Source: Marinisporobacter balticus (GTDB lineage Bacteria; Bacillota; Clostridia; Peptostreptococcales; Thermotaleaceae). From it: 64,000 bases of DNA. The notes beneath the pieces were generated by a model. That model saw only the letters and a program-made list of their open reading frames with translations, ran no database searches and was not told the origin of the DNA. A program made the translations under genes and the position numbers. Below are positions 25,086 through 34,995 of the stretch, one piece after another (within the stretch, counting starts at the first letter, position 1; every line of letters starts with the position of its first letter). The DNA lies in NCBI RefSeq assembly GCF_004345705.1, contig NZ_SLWV01000021.1, positions 1 to 64,000 of the forward strand, in the 5' to 3' direction.

Positions 25086-26638
25086 CCTATTATTATCCCA
25101 GAAAAGAAGAACCCGCTTTAAAATGTGTTAATTTATCTGTAACAGAAGGAGAATTTATATTACTCTTTGGGAAATCAGGTTGTGGAAAATCTACTTTAGG
25201 GAGGGTATTTAACAAAATTGTTCCAGAGTTTTACGGTGGGAAAATAAAAGGAAATGTAGAAAGTAAAGTAGATATTGGGATGGTTTTTCAAGATCCAGAA
25301 AAGCAATTGGTGATGGAGCAAGTTGAGCGAGAAATTGCTTTTGGTCTTGAAAATATTGGTATAAATTATGAAGTGATGCGAAAAAAAGTAATGGAGACCC
25401 TAAGCTTTCTAAATATATGGGACATCCGATATAAAAAAACTTATGAGCTTTCAGGAGGACAAAAACAGAAGCTGGCAATTGGTGCTACAATTGCTATGGG
25501 TTATAAGTTTTTAGTTTTTGATGAACCAACTTCTCAGCTTGATCCTGTAGCAGCAGAAGAAATATTACATATTTTAAAAAGGTTAAATGAAGAATTGGGA
25601 TATACTATTGTTTTGATTGAACAAAGGATAGATAAATGTTTTCATTTAGCGGATCGCGTATTATTTATGGAGGAGAGTCAAATTATTTTTGATGGTGCGC
25701 CTAAAGATTTTGTAGCCTGGAGCTATAAGCATGAGAAAAATTTCTCTCCGTCTGTTTCTAATTACTTTGTAAAATTAGGAGAAAAAAATATCCCGCTTAC
25801 GGTAAAAGAGGGAAGAAAGAAATTAAGAAAAAATTTATTTCTTAAAAAACCAGTAGTGATTCAACACGAAACAAAGGAAGAATATGGGAATCGAGAAGCG
25901 ATATCCATAAAGAAGCTGTATTTTACATATGAAAATGGAAAAGAAGCACTAAATGGTGTGGATTTGAAGGTTTTTAAAGGAGAAGTATTAGGTATTATGG
26001 GTGAAAATGGTGGGGGAAAGTCTACTTTACTAAAAAATATTTCAGGACTATTAAAACCTGATAAAGGAAATCTTTCCGTATGTGGAGAAGTAGGATATCT
26101 TTCTCAGAATCCAAATGATTATCTTTTTAATGATACAGTTTATGAGGAACTCAAATATACACTCGATCAAAAAGGAATAAAAGATTTATCAAGAATAGAA
26201 AAGGTATTAAAGAATTTAGAACTTTTAAGATACAAAGATAAAAACCCTAGAGATTTAAGCGGAGGGGAAAAGCAGAGAGTTGCACTAGGATCTATCCTTG
26301 TTATGGAGCCTGAAATATTGATTTTGGATGAACCTACAAGAGGATTAGACAGAGATTTAAAAGAAAGATTAGGAGAAATTATATTAAACTTGAAAAATAA
26401 AGGAAAGACCGTTATTTTGGTGACACATGATGTTGAATTTGTAGGGAAGTTCTGTGAGCGGGTTTGTTTGATGTTTGACGGAAGTGTAGCACAAGTGGGT
26501 TCAAAATATGATGTTTTAACAGAGGGAATTTATTATGCGACACAAATGAATAAATTGTTTAGTGGATATGTTGATAAAATTATTACTTTAGAAGATGCAT
26601 GCTATATAACAGATCATCTAAAAGAGGGAGTTATTTAA
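25058..26638 (+). CDS. ECF transporter ATPase, two A domains fused
   Basis: 526 residues made of two ABC ATPase domains. Domain 1: Walker A FGKSGCGKSTLG (~36), signature LSGGQKQKLAIG, Walker B FLVFDEPTSQLD. Domain 2: Walker A MGENGGGKSTLL (~313), signature LSGGEKQRVALG, Walker B ILILDEPTRGLD. This fusion replaces separate EcfA and EcfA' subunits. Both sites keep their key residues. It overlaps ecfT and is followed one base later by the S component. Confidence 0.92.
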   Translation: MEILKIQDLTYYYPRKEEPALKCVNLSVTEGEFILLFGKSGCGKSTLGRVFNKIVPEFYGGKIKGNVESKVDIGMVFQDPEKQLVMEQVEREIAFGLENIGINYEVMRKKVMETLSFLNIWDIRYKKTYELSGGQKQKLAIGATIAMGYKFLVFDEPTSQLDPVAAEEILHILKRLNEELGYTIVLIEQRIDKCFHLADRVLFMEESQIIFDGAPKDFVAWSYKHEKNFSPSVSNYFVKLGEKNIPLTVKEGRKKLRKNLFLKKPVVIQHETKEEYGNREAISIKKLYFTYENGKEALNGVDLKVFKGEVLGIMGENGGGKSTLLKNISGLLKPDKGNLSVCGEVGYLSQNPNDYLFNDTVYEELKYTLDQKGIKDLSRIEKVLKNLELLRYKDKNPRDLSGGEKQRVALGSILVMEPEILILDEPTRGLDRDLKERLGEIILNLKNKGKTVILVTHDVEFVGKFCERVCLMFDGSVAQVGSKYDVLTEGIYYATQMNKLFSGYVDKIITLEDACYITDHLKEGVI

Positions 26639-26639
26639 T

Positions 26640-27263
26640 ATGAATTATGGTGTAATTTCAGTAAGTATTTTACTTATTTCTTTTATTTGTATTTTTGTAT
26701 CTTATGAGAGACAAAGTATTTCTGTAAAAGAAATTTCTTTGATTGCCACATTATCAGCATTAGCAGGAGTTTCTAGAGTACCCTTTGCAGCCATTCCCAA
26801 TGTACAGCCTACTACATTTTTGGTAATCATATCGGGCTATGTATTTGGACCGGGATTTGGATTTATGGTAGGAGGAATTGCTACTTTAGCTTCTAATGTT
26901 TTTTTAGGGCAAGGCCCTTGGACGCCATGGCAGATGTTAGCTTGGGGACTAGCGGGCTTTAGTGGAGGGATATTAAGAAAATTTTTCAAAAATCCTTCTA
27001 GATTGCTTTTAGGTATTTTTGCATTTTGCTGGGGATTTTTATTTGATTATATTATGAATTTGTGGCATTGGTTAGCTTTTGTATATCCGCTTACGGTGCA
27101 AAGTTTTATTGTCACATATATCAATTCATTTTATTTTGATTTGATGCATGCTGTAGGAAACTTTACTTTTGCTTATTTGTTTGGAAAGGATTTTATTAAT
27201 ATATTATCACGATTTAAAGACAGGATTCACTATACTGAGATTCCTAACCAAAAAATAGATTGA
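26640..27263 (+). CDS. ECF transporter S component, probably corrinoid-specific
   Basis: 207 residues with about six hydrophobic segments. The conserved pattern ISLIATLSALAGVSRVPFAAIPNVQPTT, then GYVFGPGFGFMVGGIATLASNVFLGQGPWTPWQM, is that of integral-membrane S components (ECF_trnsprt-type). S components determine the ligand; this sequence does not itself show it. The cobalamin riboswitch and the DUF4430 proteins in the operon make cobalamin or a corrinoid the best inference. Confidence 0.82.
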   Translation: MNYGVISVSILLISFICIFVSYERQSISVKEISLIATLSALAGVSRVPFAAIPNVQPTTFLVIISGYVFGPGFGFMVGGIATLASNVFLGQGPWTPWQMLAWGLAGFSGGILRKFFKNPSRLLLGIFAFCWGFLFDYIMNLWHWLAFVYPLTVQSFIVTYINSFYFDLMHAVGNFTFAYLFGKDFINILSRFKDRIHYTEIPNQKID

Positions 27264-27344
27264 GAAAAAACTTTGGAAATTAAGATTTTTAAGAAATGGT
27301 GAATCATTTTTTAAAAAATTAAGTGGAAAGAGGGAGGTAATAAC

Positions 27345-28211
27345 GTGAAAAAAATAACGGCTTTAACAATTGCAATTTTAATGGTTTTTACAAGCTTTGC
27401 ATTTGCTTTGGATTTTAATGCTACTGTAAAATACTTAGAAAAGCAAGAACTTGATGAATGGGGGATTTTGGCGTTATATTCATCTGGGACGGATGTAAAG
27501 AATAAGACACTAAAAAGAGTAGATGATTCTACTGCTACAACAGATTATGAAGCATATATGATGGGGGCAATACCAAAAGGAGAAGATGTTTCTGATTATG
27601 CAGGAAAGATTGTAAAGACACAAAGAGAGAATGGAAAATTTGCTGATTATATTGATGGTACTGGAGAAGATTTAATCAATGCCCATATTTGGGGAATTAT
27701 TTCGTTATATGCAGCGAATAAAGAAAATTATGATAAACAAAAAGCATTAATATGGCTTAAGGAAAATCAAAATGAAGATGGAGGCTTTGGCGTTTTTACA
27801 GGATATAACCATTCAGATATTGACATGACAGGTATGGGCGTTATTGCTTATAGCATATTAGGACTGAATAAAGATAGCAAGGAAGTAAAGAAGGCTTTGA
27901 GCTTTATTGAAAAAAACTTAGACAAGAAAGAAAGTTGTGAAGGGGTAGCTTACTATATATTAGCAAAAGTGAAATTAGGATTAGCAGTAGATAAAAGTTT
28001 ATATAACAAGCTTTTGCAGTATAAAATAAAGGATGGTTCCTTTAAGCATCTTAAAAAACTTTCAAGGGGAAATTATATGGCTAGTTGGCACGCGCTATTA
28101 GCTATGATAGATTATAAGAATAAGATTTCTGTATTTGATAGATTGCATGATTTTAATAAGCTAAAGGATGAGAAAAAGAAGGCTGTAGTTAAGAAAACAT
28201 CAGCAAAATAA
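27345..28211 (+). CDS. Secreted alpha/alpha-barrel protein (prenyltransferase/squalene-oxidase repeats)
   Basis: 288 residues; GTG at 27345 follows GGGAGG. A signal peptide (to about residue 21, FAFA) leads to alpha-helical repeats of the terpenoid-cyclase/prenyltransferase type, e.g. ALIWLKENQNEDGGFGVF and GEDLINAHIWGIISLYAA. This is the fold of the N-terminal domain of intrinsic factor and transcobalamin. No enzymatic Asp-rich motif is seen. Being in the cobalamin operon it is inferred to form a corrinoid-binding half or to pair with a DUF4430 protein. No anchor is visible. Confidence 0.72.
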   Translation: MKKITALTIAILMVFTSFAFALDFNATVKYLEKQELDEWGILALYSSGTDVKNKTLKRVDDSTATTDYEAYMMGAIPKGEDVSDYAGKIVKTQRENGKFADYIDGTGEDLINAHIWGIISLYAANKENYDKQKALIWLKENQNEDGGFGVFTGYNHSDIDMTGMGVIAYSILGLNKDSKEVKKALSFIEKNLDKKESCEGVAYYILAKVKLGLAVDKSLYNKLLQYKIKDGSFKHLKKLSRGNYMASWHALLAMIDYKNKISVFDRLHDFNKLKDEKKKAVVKKTSAK

Positions 28212-28232
28212 AATTGTAGGAGGGAATAAGGC

Positions 28233-30071
28233 GTGAAAAAAAGAATTTTTAGTTTGATCTTAGCATTAACATTGATCTTAGGATGTATTCCATTTGTAGA
28301 AATGGGTGCTTATGCAGCAACACCACAGGAAGTTAGGGTAAGGGTAGAAGGAAAAGATAAAACATTGTATGATAGAAAGGTTACTGTAACAGATGATGTG
28401 TATTGTAATGAGTATTTAAATATGATAGATAATAAAGCGAATATTAAAGGATTTATAAATACATTGCTTGGAGAAACTCCAGATTATGAAAAAAATAAAG
28501 ATTCATGGATGAATTATTATGTAAAAGATGATGTAATTGATACTTCAAAGCCTGTTAATGAGTATAAATTAAATGATGCTGATGGAATTGTTGTATATGT
28601 TGCAAATTTCAATGTCAATGACGGAGATGGGACACTTATACCAGTTGTTGATCTAGAGAAAGATGGAAATACCGTAGAAATGGCTGTGTATGGGAAAAGT
28701 TGGAAAGTCACAACTCCTTATGATGGAGCAGAATTAAAAATCAGCTATGTAGGGAATAAAAAGACAGATAAAGATGGAAAATATTCTTTCAATATGAAGG
28801 GCATTCAAAAGATTCAAGTAGGAGATTATCCAGAATTAGTAAGAAAGACCATATATGTAGGAGAAGAAGAAGTTTTACAAAAAGTAAAAAGTACGATAGA
28901 AGATTTAAAAGATTACTATAATAAGCAAGATACGCTTGATCATTGGGTAGCGCCTGCTTATTTTATGGTTAGTGAAACAGATAATGAATTCAAACAAATT
29001 AACTATAAATATATATTTCCTGAAGTAATAACAGAAAAATCTAGTGCAGTCAAATATGCAGGGAATATTATAGGTCTTTTATCAGCAGGAAAAAATCCAA
29101 AAGATATAAAGATTCAGTGTGGAGATAGTGAAAAGGATATCATTACTATCTTAAAGGAATCTCAACGTAAAGAAGATGGAAAGTTTATTATTGATCAATA
29201 TGATAATTGGACATCAACACAAGCATTTGCGATTTTAGCATTGGATTTAGTTGATGAAAATTATGATAAAGAAAAGGCAGTTAAAGCGTTATTATCATAT
29301 CAAAACAAAGATGGAGATTTTAGTGGAAGTGTCGATATGACAGCTATGACATTATTTGCATTAGCTAATCATAGAGATGTTGAAGGAGTTGAAAGTGCAA
29401 TTCAATGTGCTTTAGAAAATATTAAAGACCAGCAATTGAATACAGGTGGATTCCTTAATTTTGGTGGGAAAGACTCTCCAGAGACAAATGCAATGGTGAT
29501 AAAAGCATTAGTAGCTTTAGATATAAACCCTTTAGCAGATGAGTGGAAGAAAGATGGTAATAGTGTACTAGATGCTTTACTTGCATTTAAACAAGGTGGT
29601 CAGTTTAAATCAGCAGATGGACAAGTTAGCGCAACGTCAACAAAGCAAGCATTTAGTGCTTTAGCAGATTTATATAAAGCTGAATCAATGTATCATAGTC
29701 AAAGTTTAAAGGATCATTATAAGTTTAGTTCATTTGATGAAACCGATAAATATGAATTTACATTAACAAGAGATGGTTCTTCAAACTTTGAAAAAGGACA
29801 AGAAGCACAGTTAAATATAGATGTAAAAAACAATTCTAAAAATAATAAGACAGTAACCTTTGCTGTTACATTATATAAATTGAATGGATATAATAAAGAA
29901 TTGTATACATATACTTTCATGAAAAAAGAGATCAATGCAGGTGATACAGAAGAAGTAGCAGGTGGATTTTTAATCCCATCCGAAGGAGATTATCAGATAA
30001 AAGGAATTTTATGGGATGATTTTGAAAATAAAAATCCAATTGCTGAGCCAATTACAGTAGAAGTTCAATAA
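28233..30071 (+). CDS. Secreted protein: DUF4430 + alpha/alpha-barrel repeats + Ig-like domain (transcobalamin-like)
   Basis: 612 residues from GTG 28233 (GGAGGG upstream). A signal peptide is visible (~1-28, AYAA). Residues ~30-130 are DUF4430 (SWMNYYVKDD...DADGIVVYVANF). Residues ~200-490 are prenyltransferase-type repeats (ILKESQRKEDGKFIIDQYDNWTSTQAFAILAL, YQNKDGDFSGSVDMTAMTLFALA, LNTGGFLNFGGKDSPETNAMVIKALVAL). Residues ~500-612 are a beta-sandwich resembling an Ig or BsuPI domain. The two halves are those of human intrinsic factor/transcobalamin but in reversed order. Cobalamin binding is inferred from domains plus riboswitch context. Confidence 0.8.
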   Translation: MKKRIFSLILALTLILGCIPFVEMGAYAATPQEVRVRVEGKDKTLYDRKVTVTDDVYCNEYLNMIDNKANIKGFINTLLGETPDYEKNKDSWMNYYVKDDVIDTSKPVNEYKLNDADGIVVYVANFNVNDGDGTLIPVVDLEKDGNTVEMAVYGKSWKVTTPYDGAELKISYVGNKKTDKDGKYSFNMKGIQKIQVGDYPELVRKTIYVGEEEVLQKVKSTIEDLKDYYNKQDTLDHWVAPAYFMVSETDNEFKQINYKYIFPEVITEKSSAVKYAGNIIGLLSAGKNPKDIKIQCGDSEKDIITILKESQRKEDGKFIIDQYDNWTSTQAFAILALDLVDENYDKEKAVKALLSYQNKDGDFSGSVDMTAMTLFALANHRDVEGVESAIQCALENIKDQQLNTGGFLNFGGKDSPETNAMVIKALVALDINPLADEWKKDGNSVLDALLAFKQGGQFKSADGQVSATSTKQAFSALADLYKAESMYHSQSLKDHYKFSSFDETDKYEFTLTRDGSSNFEKGQEAQLNIDVKNNSKNNKTVTFAVTLYKLNGYNKELYTYTFMKKEINAGDTEEVAGGFLIPSEGDYQIKGILWDDFENKNPIAEPITVEVQ

Positions 30072-30085
30072 AAAGGAGGAAAACC

Positions 30086-32503
30086 ATGAAAAAGATTTTT
30101 GTAGCGTTGATATTGGTAATGTCTTTGGTTTTTCCTTCTCTTGCAGCAACGAGTGTGGATTGTACGGTTAATAATAATGTTGCAAAGATTACTGTACAGG
30201 GAGAGCAAAATAAATCAGTTACCATTACCATTAGTGATAGTAAGAGAAAATATTATATTGATCAAGGAATTACAGATGATCAAGGAAGTGCTCAATTTAA
30301 TGTAGTTTTGAAAGAAGGAAATACATATGATTGCTCTGCAAATATTGAGGGCGATAAAGCTTTAGAGACATTTTCTGTAGGGGATTCTGGAAACACTACA
30401 GACCCAGAACAAAAAGATAGTATTAATATTTCTATTAAGGGATATAAGGGTAAGACGATTCTTTCTAAAACAGAAGGAGAATTTAGAGAAGGAGATACTG
30501 TTTTATCAGTTACAAAGAGGATACTGGAAGAAAAAAATATAGCGTATGATATTGGAAGTGGCTATATTAAAATGATTTATAATGAAGATAATAGAGAAAA
30601 AAAAGATAACTATCCATTGAGTGGTTGGATGTATAGGGTTAATGGTGATTATGATCGTTATAGTTCAACAGGAGCTTCTGATGTAGATATAAATAAAAAT
30701 GATTATATTGAATGGAGATATTCTCTTGATGGAGGATATGATATTGGATGGGAAAAAGATCCGAATAAATATGGTGGCTTAGGCAATAAGCAAACAGATA
30801 TAGAAAAAGCTATTGAAGATGCAAAAAGTATTCTAACTAATCAAAATGCTAGTGAATATGCAATTTCAAAAGCAGTAAAAGCTATAACAGATAAAATAAA
30901 TGAAAAAGCAGATAAAATAACTTCTCAAGCGGATGCAAAGGATTTTGTTAACGATTTGAAAAAAGTTGCTTCTATAATGGGAGAAGCTGTAGAAAAAATA
31001 AAAACAGAACAAGGCGTAAAAGATTTAGCAAATGAAAGTGTAAATATTGTAAAAGCCTTATTAAAAGCTTCTGAAAAACTAAATAACGACAGTGATAAAA
31101 AAGATATAGACAAAGCTACAGCAGAAAATATGAAAACTACATTAAAGGTAATGGATAAGGTAAAAGATATCAAAGATGTTCGTAAGATAGCAGGAGATAT
31201 GATAGAAGCCACTGAGCAGATCATGGATAAAATAGGAGAAACAAACAGCGAAGAAATAAAGGCAAAAATTGTAGAAATTGCAGAAAAAGCAGTAGCTTTG
31301 GCTGGAAAACAAAAAATAGAGAAGGATGGATTAAAAACTGAAGGTGAAAAGACAATAGCCAAAATAGACGGAAACAAAATAAAAGATTTAGCGAAAGAAA
31401 GTGCAAAAACAATAAAAGAGATGAAAGAAAAACTTGAAAAAAATCATATAGAAAATTTAAAAGGGTTAGAAAAGAAATTGACAATAGAAATAATGCATAC
31501 AGGAAAAGAAGAAGTAGAAACAAATCTTCCAGAAAATTTAATGAAAGATCTAAAAGAAAATGGTATAGAAAAAATAGATATTGAAACAGAAATAGCATCA
31601 TTTTCTATAACACCAAAGACTTTTGGAGAACAAGGAGCAGAGAAAGAAATTGCTCTTAGTGCAAAAAAAGTAGATAGAAATGATTTAATGCCACTTATAA
31701 GAAATAAAATACCAGAAGGTAGTCCCATTGTAGATTTAAATGCAAAATTGGGGCAAGAAAAGACATCAAATTTTGAAGAAGCAATGGAAATAGCTATTCC
31801 TTATACAGGAAAAGTAGAAGAAGGAAAAAAGGTAAAAGTATTTTTCTTATCGGATAATGGAACGATTGAGGAAATGCGTGGAGAATATGATGCAATAACT
31901 AAAACGATAACTTTTAAAACCAATCACTTTAGTAAATATTTTGCAAAACAAGTAGATAAAGAAATAAAAAATACATTTACAGACCTTGAAGGTTATGACT
32001 GGGCAGAAGAAGCAATCGAAGCTATGGCTGCTAAAGACATCATTAGTGGAAGAAGTAAAGGAATATTTGATCCATCAGCAAATATTACAAGAGCAGAATT
32101 TGCAACATTGATCACAAAGATGTTAAATTATGAAGGAACAGGAGAAATACCATTTAACGATGTAGAAAAAGAGAAATGGTATTATAATGCTGTAGCGGCT
32201 GCTTATAAAAACGGATTAATAAGTGGAAGAGGCAATACGAAATTTGATCCAGAAGGAAACATCACAAGACAAGAAATGGCAGTAATGATCGCGAAAGTGT
32301 TAGAGAAAAAAGGATATGATAAAGGAAATTTAAGTGAACTAGATATCTTTAAAGATCAATCAGATATTGAACAGTGGGCAAAGAGTGGGGTAAGCTTTTG
32401 CGTAAAAGAAAAAATAATTAGTGGTATAGGTGAAGGCAATTTTGCACCAAAAGAAAATGCAAATCGTGCACAAGCTGCTATAATGCTTTATAAGCTACAT
32501 TAG
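30086..32503 (+). CDS. S-layer-anchored DUF4430 protein with helical stalk and three SLH domains
   Basis: 805 residues; ATG at 30086 follows AAAGGAGG. It has a signal peptide (~1-20), a small beta domain (~22-105), DUF4430 (~112-215: GWMYRVNGDYDRYSSTG...NDYIEWRYSLDGG), and a long Lys/Glu-rich helical region (~235-460) that looks like a stalk. Three SLH repeats at ~640-800 (WAEEAIEAMAAKDIISG, WYYNAVAAAYKNGLISG, WAKSGVSFCVKEKIISG) bind cell-wall polymers. It is the wall-exposed member of the cobalamin operon and is inferred to capture ligand at the cell surface. It is followed by a terminator. Confidence 0.83.
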   Translation: MKKIFVALILVMSLVFPSLAATSVDCTVNNNVAKITVQGEQNKSVTITISDSKRKYYIDQGITDDQGSAQFNVVLKEGNTYDCSANIEGDKALETFSVGDSGNTTDPEQKDSINISIKGYKGKTILSKTEGEFREGDTVLSVTKRILEEKNIAYDIGSGYIKMIYNEDNREKKDNYPLSGWMYRVNGDYDRYSSTGASDVDINKNDYIEWRYSLDGGYDIGWEKDPNKYGGLGNKQTDIEKAIEDAKSILTNQNASEYAISKAVKAITDKINEKADKITSQADAKDFVNDLKKVASIMGEAVEKIKTEQGVKDLANESVNIVKALLKASEKLNNDSDKKDIDKATAENMKTTLKVMDKVKDIKDVRKIAGDMIEATEQIMDKIGETNSEEIKAKIVEIAEKAVALAGKQKIEKDGLKTEGEKTIAKIDGNKIKDLAKESAKTIKEMKEKLEKNHIENLKGLEKKLTIEIMHTGKEEVETNLPENLMKDLKENGIEKIDIETEIASFSITPKTFGEQGAEKEIALSAKKVDRNDLMPLIRNKIPEGSPIVDLNAKLGQEKTSNFEEAMEIAIPYTGKVEEGKKVKVFFLSDNGTIEEMRGEYDAITKTITFKTNHFSKYFAKQVDKEIKNTFTDLEGYDWAEEAIEAMAAKDIISGRSKGIFDPSANITRAEFATLITKMLNYEGTGEIPFNDVEKEKWYYNAVAAAYKNGLISGRGNTKFDPEGNITRQEMAVMIAKVLEKKGYDKGNLSELDIFKDQSDIEQWAKSGVSFCVKEKIISGIGEGNFAPKENANRAQAAIMLYKLH

Positions 32504-32672
32504 TTCCGATTCGATATGTTTTAGAGTATTTATTCCTAAAAAATTAGTTAAAGGAGCGCATTTGAGAAATTATCTGACTTGGGTTAGATTTTTGGAAGAA
32601 TGATCAAACTGCTCTTTTAAAACAATTTAAAAGTATGGATATGGTGGGAAAATATTATGGAGGGATACATAC

Positions 32673-32703
32673 AAAAACCTGCTAGATTTATTAGCAGGTT
32701 TTT
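32673..32703. terminator. Bidirectional terminator after the cobalamin operon
   Basis: AAAAACCTGCTA (32673-32684) pairs with TAGCAGGTTTTT (32692-32703) with a 7-base loop. It lies between the SLH protein and the convergent gpmI. Confidence 0.85.
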
Positions 32704-32711
32704 GTAAGATA

Positions 32712-34265
32712 TTAGGCTTCTGCAACCTCTGCAACAGGGACTAGTAAAGATTCCCCAGTTATTTCATCAGGCTTTTCTAAATTCATCATTTGTAGCAATG
32801 TAGGGGCAATATCTGCAAGTTTTCCTTCTGTAATACCATACTCTTCAGGAGCATTAATGAGTATAATAGGAACAGGATTTGTAGAGTGCGCAGTGATGGT
32901 ATTGCCGTCTTTATCGAGCATTTCATCCGCATTACCATGATCAGCGGTAAGGAGAATTTGACCACCAACGGCTATGGCAGTTTCAACGATTTTACCTACA
33001 CATGCATCTACCGTTTCAACAGCTTTCTTTGCTGCATCTATAGATCCTGTATGACCAACCATATCACAATTTGCATAGTTTACAATGATTAAATCATATT
33101 TTTCTTCATTGATTGCAGCTACCAATTTTTCTGTTACTTCATAAGCACTCATCTCTGGTTTTGAATCATAAGTTGCTACTTTAGGGGAAGGAACTAATAT
33201 GCGATCTTCACCCAAATAAGGATCTTCCACACCACCACTTAAGAAGAATGTAACGTGTGCATACTTTTCTGTTTCTGCAATACGAAGCTGTTTTAAACCT
33301 TGATTAGAGACATATTGACCTAAAGTATTTACAAGTTTTTCTGGTGGATAGGCAATAGAAACATTTGGCATAGCTGCATCATATTGTGTCATACAAACAT
33401 AATGAACAGGGAAGCATGCATGTTTTCTTTCAAAACCTGTGAAATTTTCATCCACAAAAGTTCTCGTGATTTCACGGGCACGATCAGGTCTGAAGTTAAA
33501 CATAATAATCGAGTCATTTTCAGAAACTGTAGCAGTAGGGGTATCTTCTTCCATGATTACTGTAGGCTTTACAAACTCATCTACTTCATTTTTATCATAA
33601 GATTGTAAAACAGCTTCTTTAGAAGAATTTGCTGTTACACCTTCACCAAAGGCGATAGCATTATAAGCCTGTTCCACTCTTTCCCATCTATTATCTCGAT
33701 CCATTGCGTAATATCTACCAGAGATTGTAGCAATTTTTCCTATACCTATTTCAGCCATTTTATTTTCTAATATTTCAACATATGAAGCTGCACTAGAAGG
33801 GGGTACATCTCTACCATCTAAGAAAGCATGAATATATACCTTGGTTAAACCTTGATCTTTTGCAAGTTTTAGTAGACCAAATAGATGATGAATATGACTG
33901 TGAACACCGCCATCTGATAATAATCCACATAAATGAAGGGCACTATCATGTTTTTTTGCATTTTCTATGGCACAAAGTAAAGCCTCATTATCAAAGAAAT
34001 CTCCATCTTCAATCGCTTTTGTAATCTTTGTTAAAGATTGATAAACAATTCTTCCAGCACCAATGTTTAAGTGCCCTACTTCAGAGTTACCCATTTGACC
34101 ATCTGGAAGACCTACATCCAGTCCACTAGCATAGATTTGACTACTTGGATATTTTTCGAAATATTTATCTAAGTTTGGTTTTTCTGCAAGTGCGATGGCA
34201 TTGCCGTAACTACTTGTATTGATACCGAAACCATCTAATATCATTAATATTGTTGGATTATTCAA
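32712..34265 (-). CDS. gpmI: 2,3-bisphosphoglycerate-independent phosphoglycerate mutase
   Basis: 517 residues. The alkaline-phosphatase-like metal motifs are present: ILDGFGI near the N-terminus, GNSEVGH with the phosphoserine nucleophile (~61), NFRPDRAREITR, NYANCDMVGHTG and LTADHGNADEM. It interconverts 3- and 2-phosphoglycerate using two manganese ions. It stands alone here, without the gapA-pgk-tpi genes that often accompany it. ATG at 34265 follows GGAGG. Confidence 0.97.
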   Translation of the reverse strand: MNNPTILMILDGFGINTSSYGNAIALAEKPNLDKYFEKYPSSQIYASGLDVGLPDGQMGNSEVGHLNIGAGRIVYQSLTKITKAIEDGDFFDNEALLCAIENAKKHDSALHLCGLLSDGGVHSHIHHLFGLLKLAKDQGLTKVYIHAFLDGRDVPPSSAASYVEILENKMAEIGIGKIATISGRYYAMDRDNRWERVEQAYNAIAFGEGVTANSSKEAVLQSYDKNEVDEFVKPTVIMEEDTPTATVSENDSIIMFNFRPDRAREITRTFVDENFTGFERKHACFPVHYVCMTQYDAAMPNVSIAYPPEKLVNTLGQYVSNQGLKQLRIAETEKYAHVTFFLSGGVEDPYLGEDRILVPSPKVATYDSKPEMSAYEVTEKLVAAINEEKYDLIIVNYANCDMVGHTGSIDAAKKAVETVDACVGKIVETAIAVGGQILLTADHGNADEMLDKDGNTITAHSTNPVPIILINAPEEYGITEGKLADIAPTLLQMMNLEKPDEITGESLLVPVAEVAEA

Positions 34266-34364
34266 TTTAATTCCTCCTTTGACAAAAGTCTATCAATTAT
34301 TACATTGATTCTATTATACCAAATTAAACGAAAGGATGCATCTTTGATATAATACGACATTTAC

Positions 34365-34404
34365 AAAAAAATTCATAGCCTATAAACAGACCATGAATTT
34401 TTTT
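34365..34404 (-). terminator. Terminator after the GNAT gene
   Basis: AAAAAAATTCAT and ATGAATTTTTTT form a 12-bp A/T-rich stem (34365-34376 with 34393-34404); loop of 16 bases. It lies downstream of the GNAT and upstream of gpmI on the minus strand. Confidence 0.65.
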
Positions 34405-34443
34405 TATATAAATGAATTTATTTTGTCCACAGGGGCAATAAAG

Positions 34444-34995
34444 TTATATAGCCGCTCCCAATACTTCTTCAATTTGATCTAAATCTAAATGCATAATGTA
34501 TCGATCTTGGTCTTTGCCATATTCATCCTTACTAAAGGATACGATTTTAAATCCTAATTTATCTTGGTATAGCTTTATAGCTGGTTTATTTTCCACATCT
34601 ACAGTTAAACAAATTTCTTCAAATCCTTGTTTTTGTAGTTCTTTACAGATGATTAGTAAAAATTCATACCCAAGACCTCTTCCTTGTAAATCCTGTGCAA
34701 TCGCATAATCAAAAAGATAACATTTTTTTTCATCTTCCCAATCTCGCATAAGGATTGCTAACCCGATAATCTTGTTTTCTCGCTTTAATAAGAATACATT
34801 CCCATGCCGGATTTGTGGAACCAATCCCCATTCATCCATGCCTAATTCTCCAAATATATTTAGTCCAAAATTAACTATCTGATTCAATAACGGAGGATTA
34901 AAATCTTGGACTAAATATACTTTGAGATTTCTAGTGTCTTTTACCGATTGGTTAATTGATTTTGCAGGTATTCTTTTTACTTCTTTCAAATACAA
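34444..34995 (-). CDS. GNAT family N-acetyltransferase
   Basis: 183 residues from a TTG at 34995 behind AAGGAG. The acetyl-CoA motif is DLQGRGLGYEFLLIICKEL (Q/R-x-x-G-x-G/A), preceded by the beta strand CYLFDYAIAQ and followed by DVENKPAIKLYQDKLGFKIV, the usual motif B. The substrate is unknown. It has its own terminator and no functional neighbours. Confidence 0.82.
   Translation of the reverse strand: MYLKEVKRIPAKSINQSVKDTRNLKVYLVQDFNPPLLNQIVNFGLNIFGELGMDEWGLVPQIRHGNVFLLKRENKIIGLAILMRDWEDEKKCYLFDYAIAQDLQGRGLGYEFLLIICKELQKQGFEEICLTVDVENKPAIKLYQDKLGFKIVSFSKDEYGKDQDRYIMHLDLDQIEEVLGAAI

Noticed and set aside
30925..31728. Several minus-strand frames opposite the SLH protein
   Set aside because: They are hydrophobic shadows of the Lys/Glu-rich stalk on the other strand.
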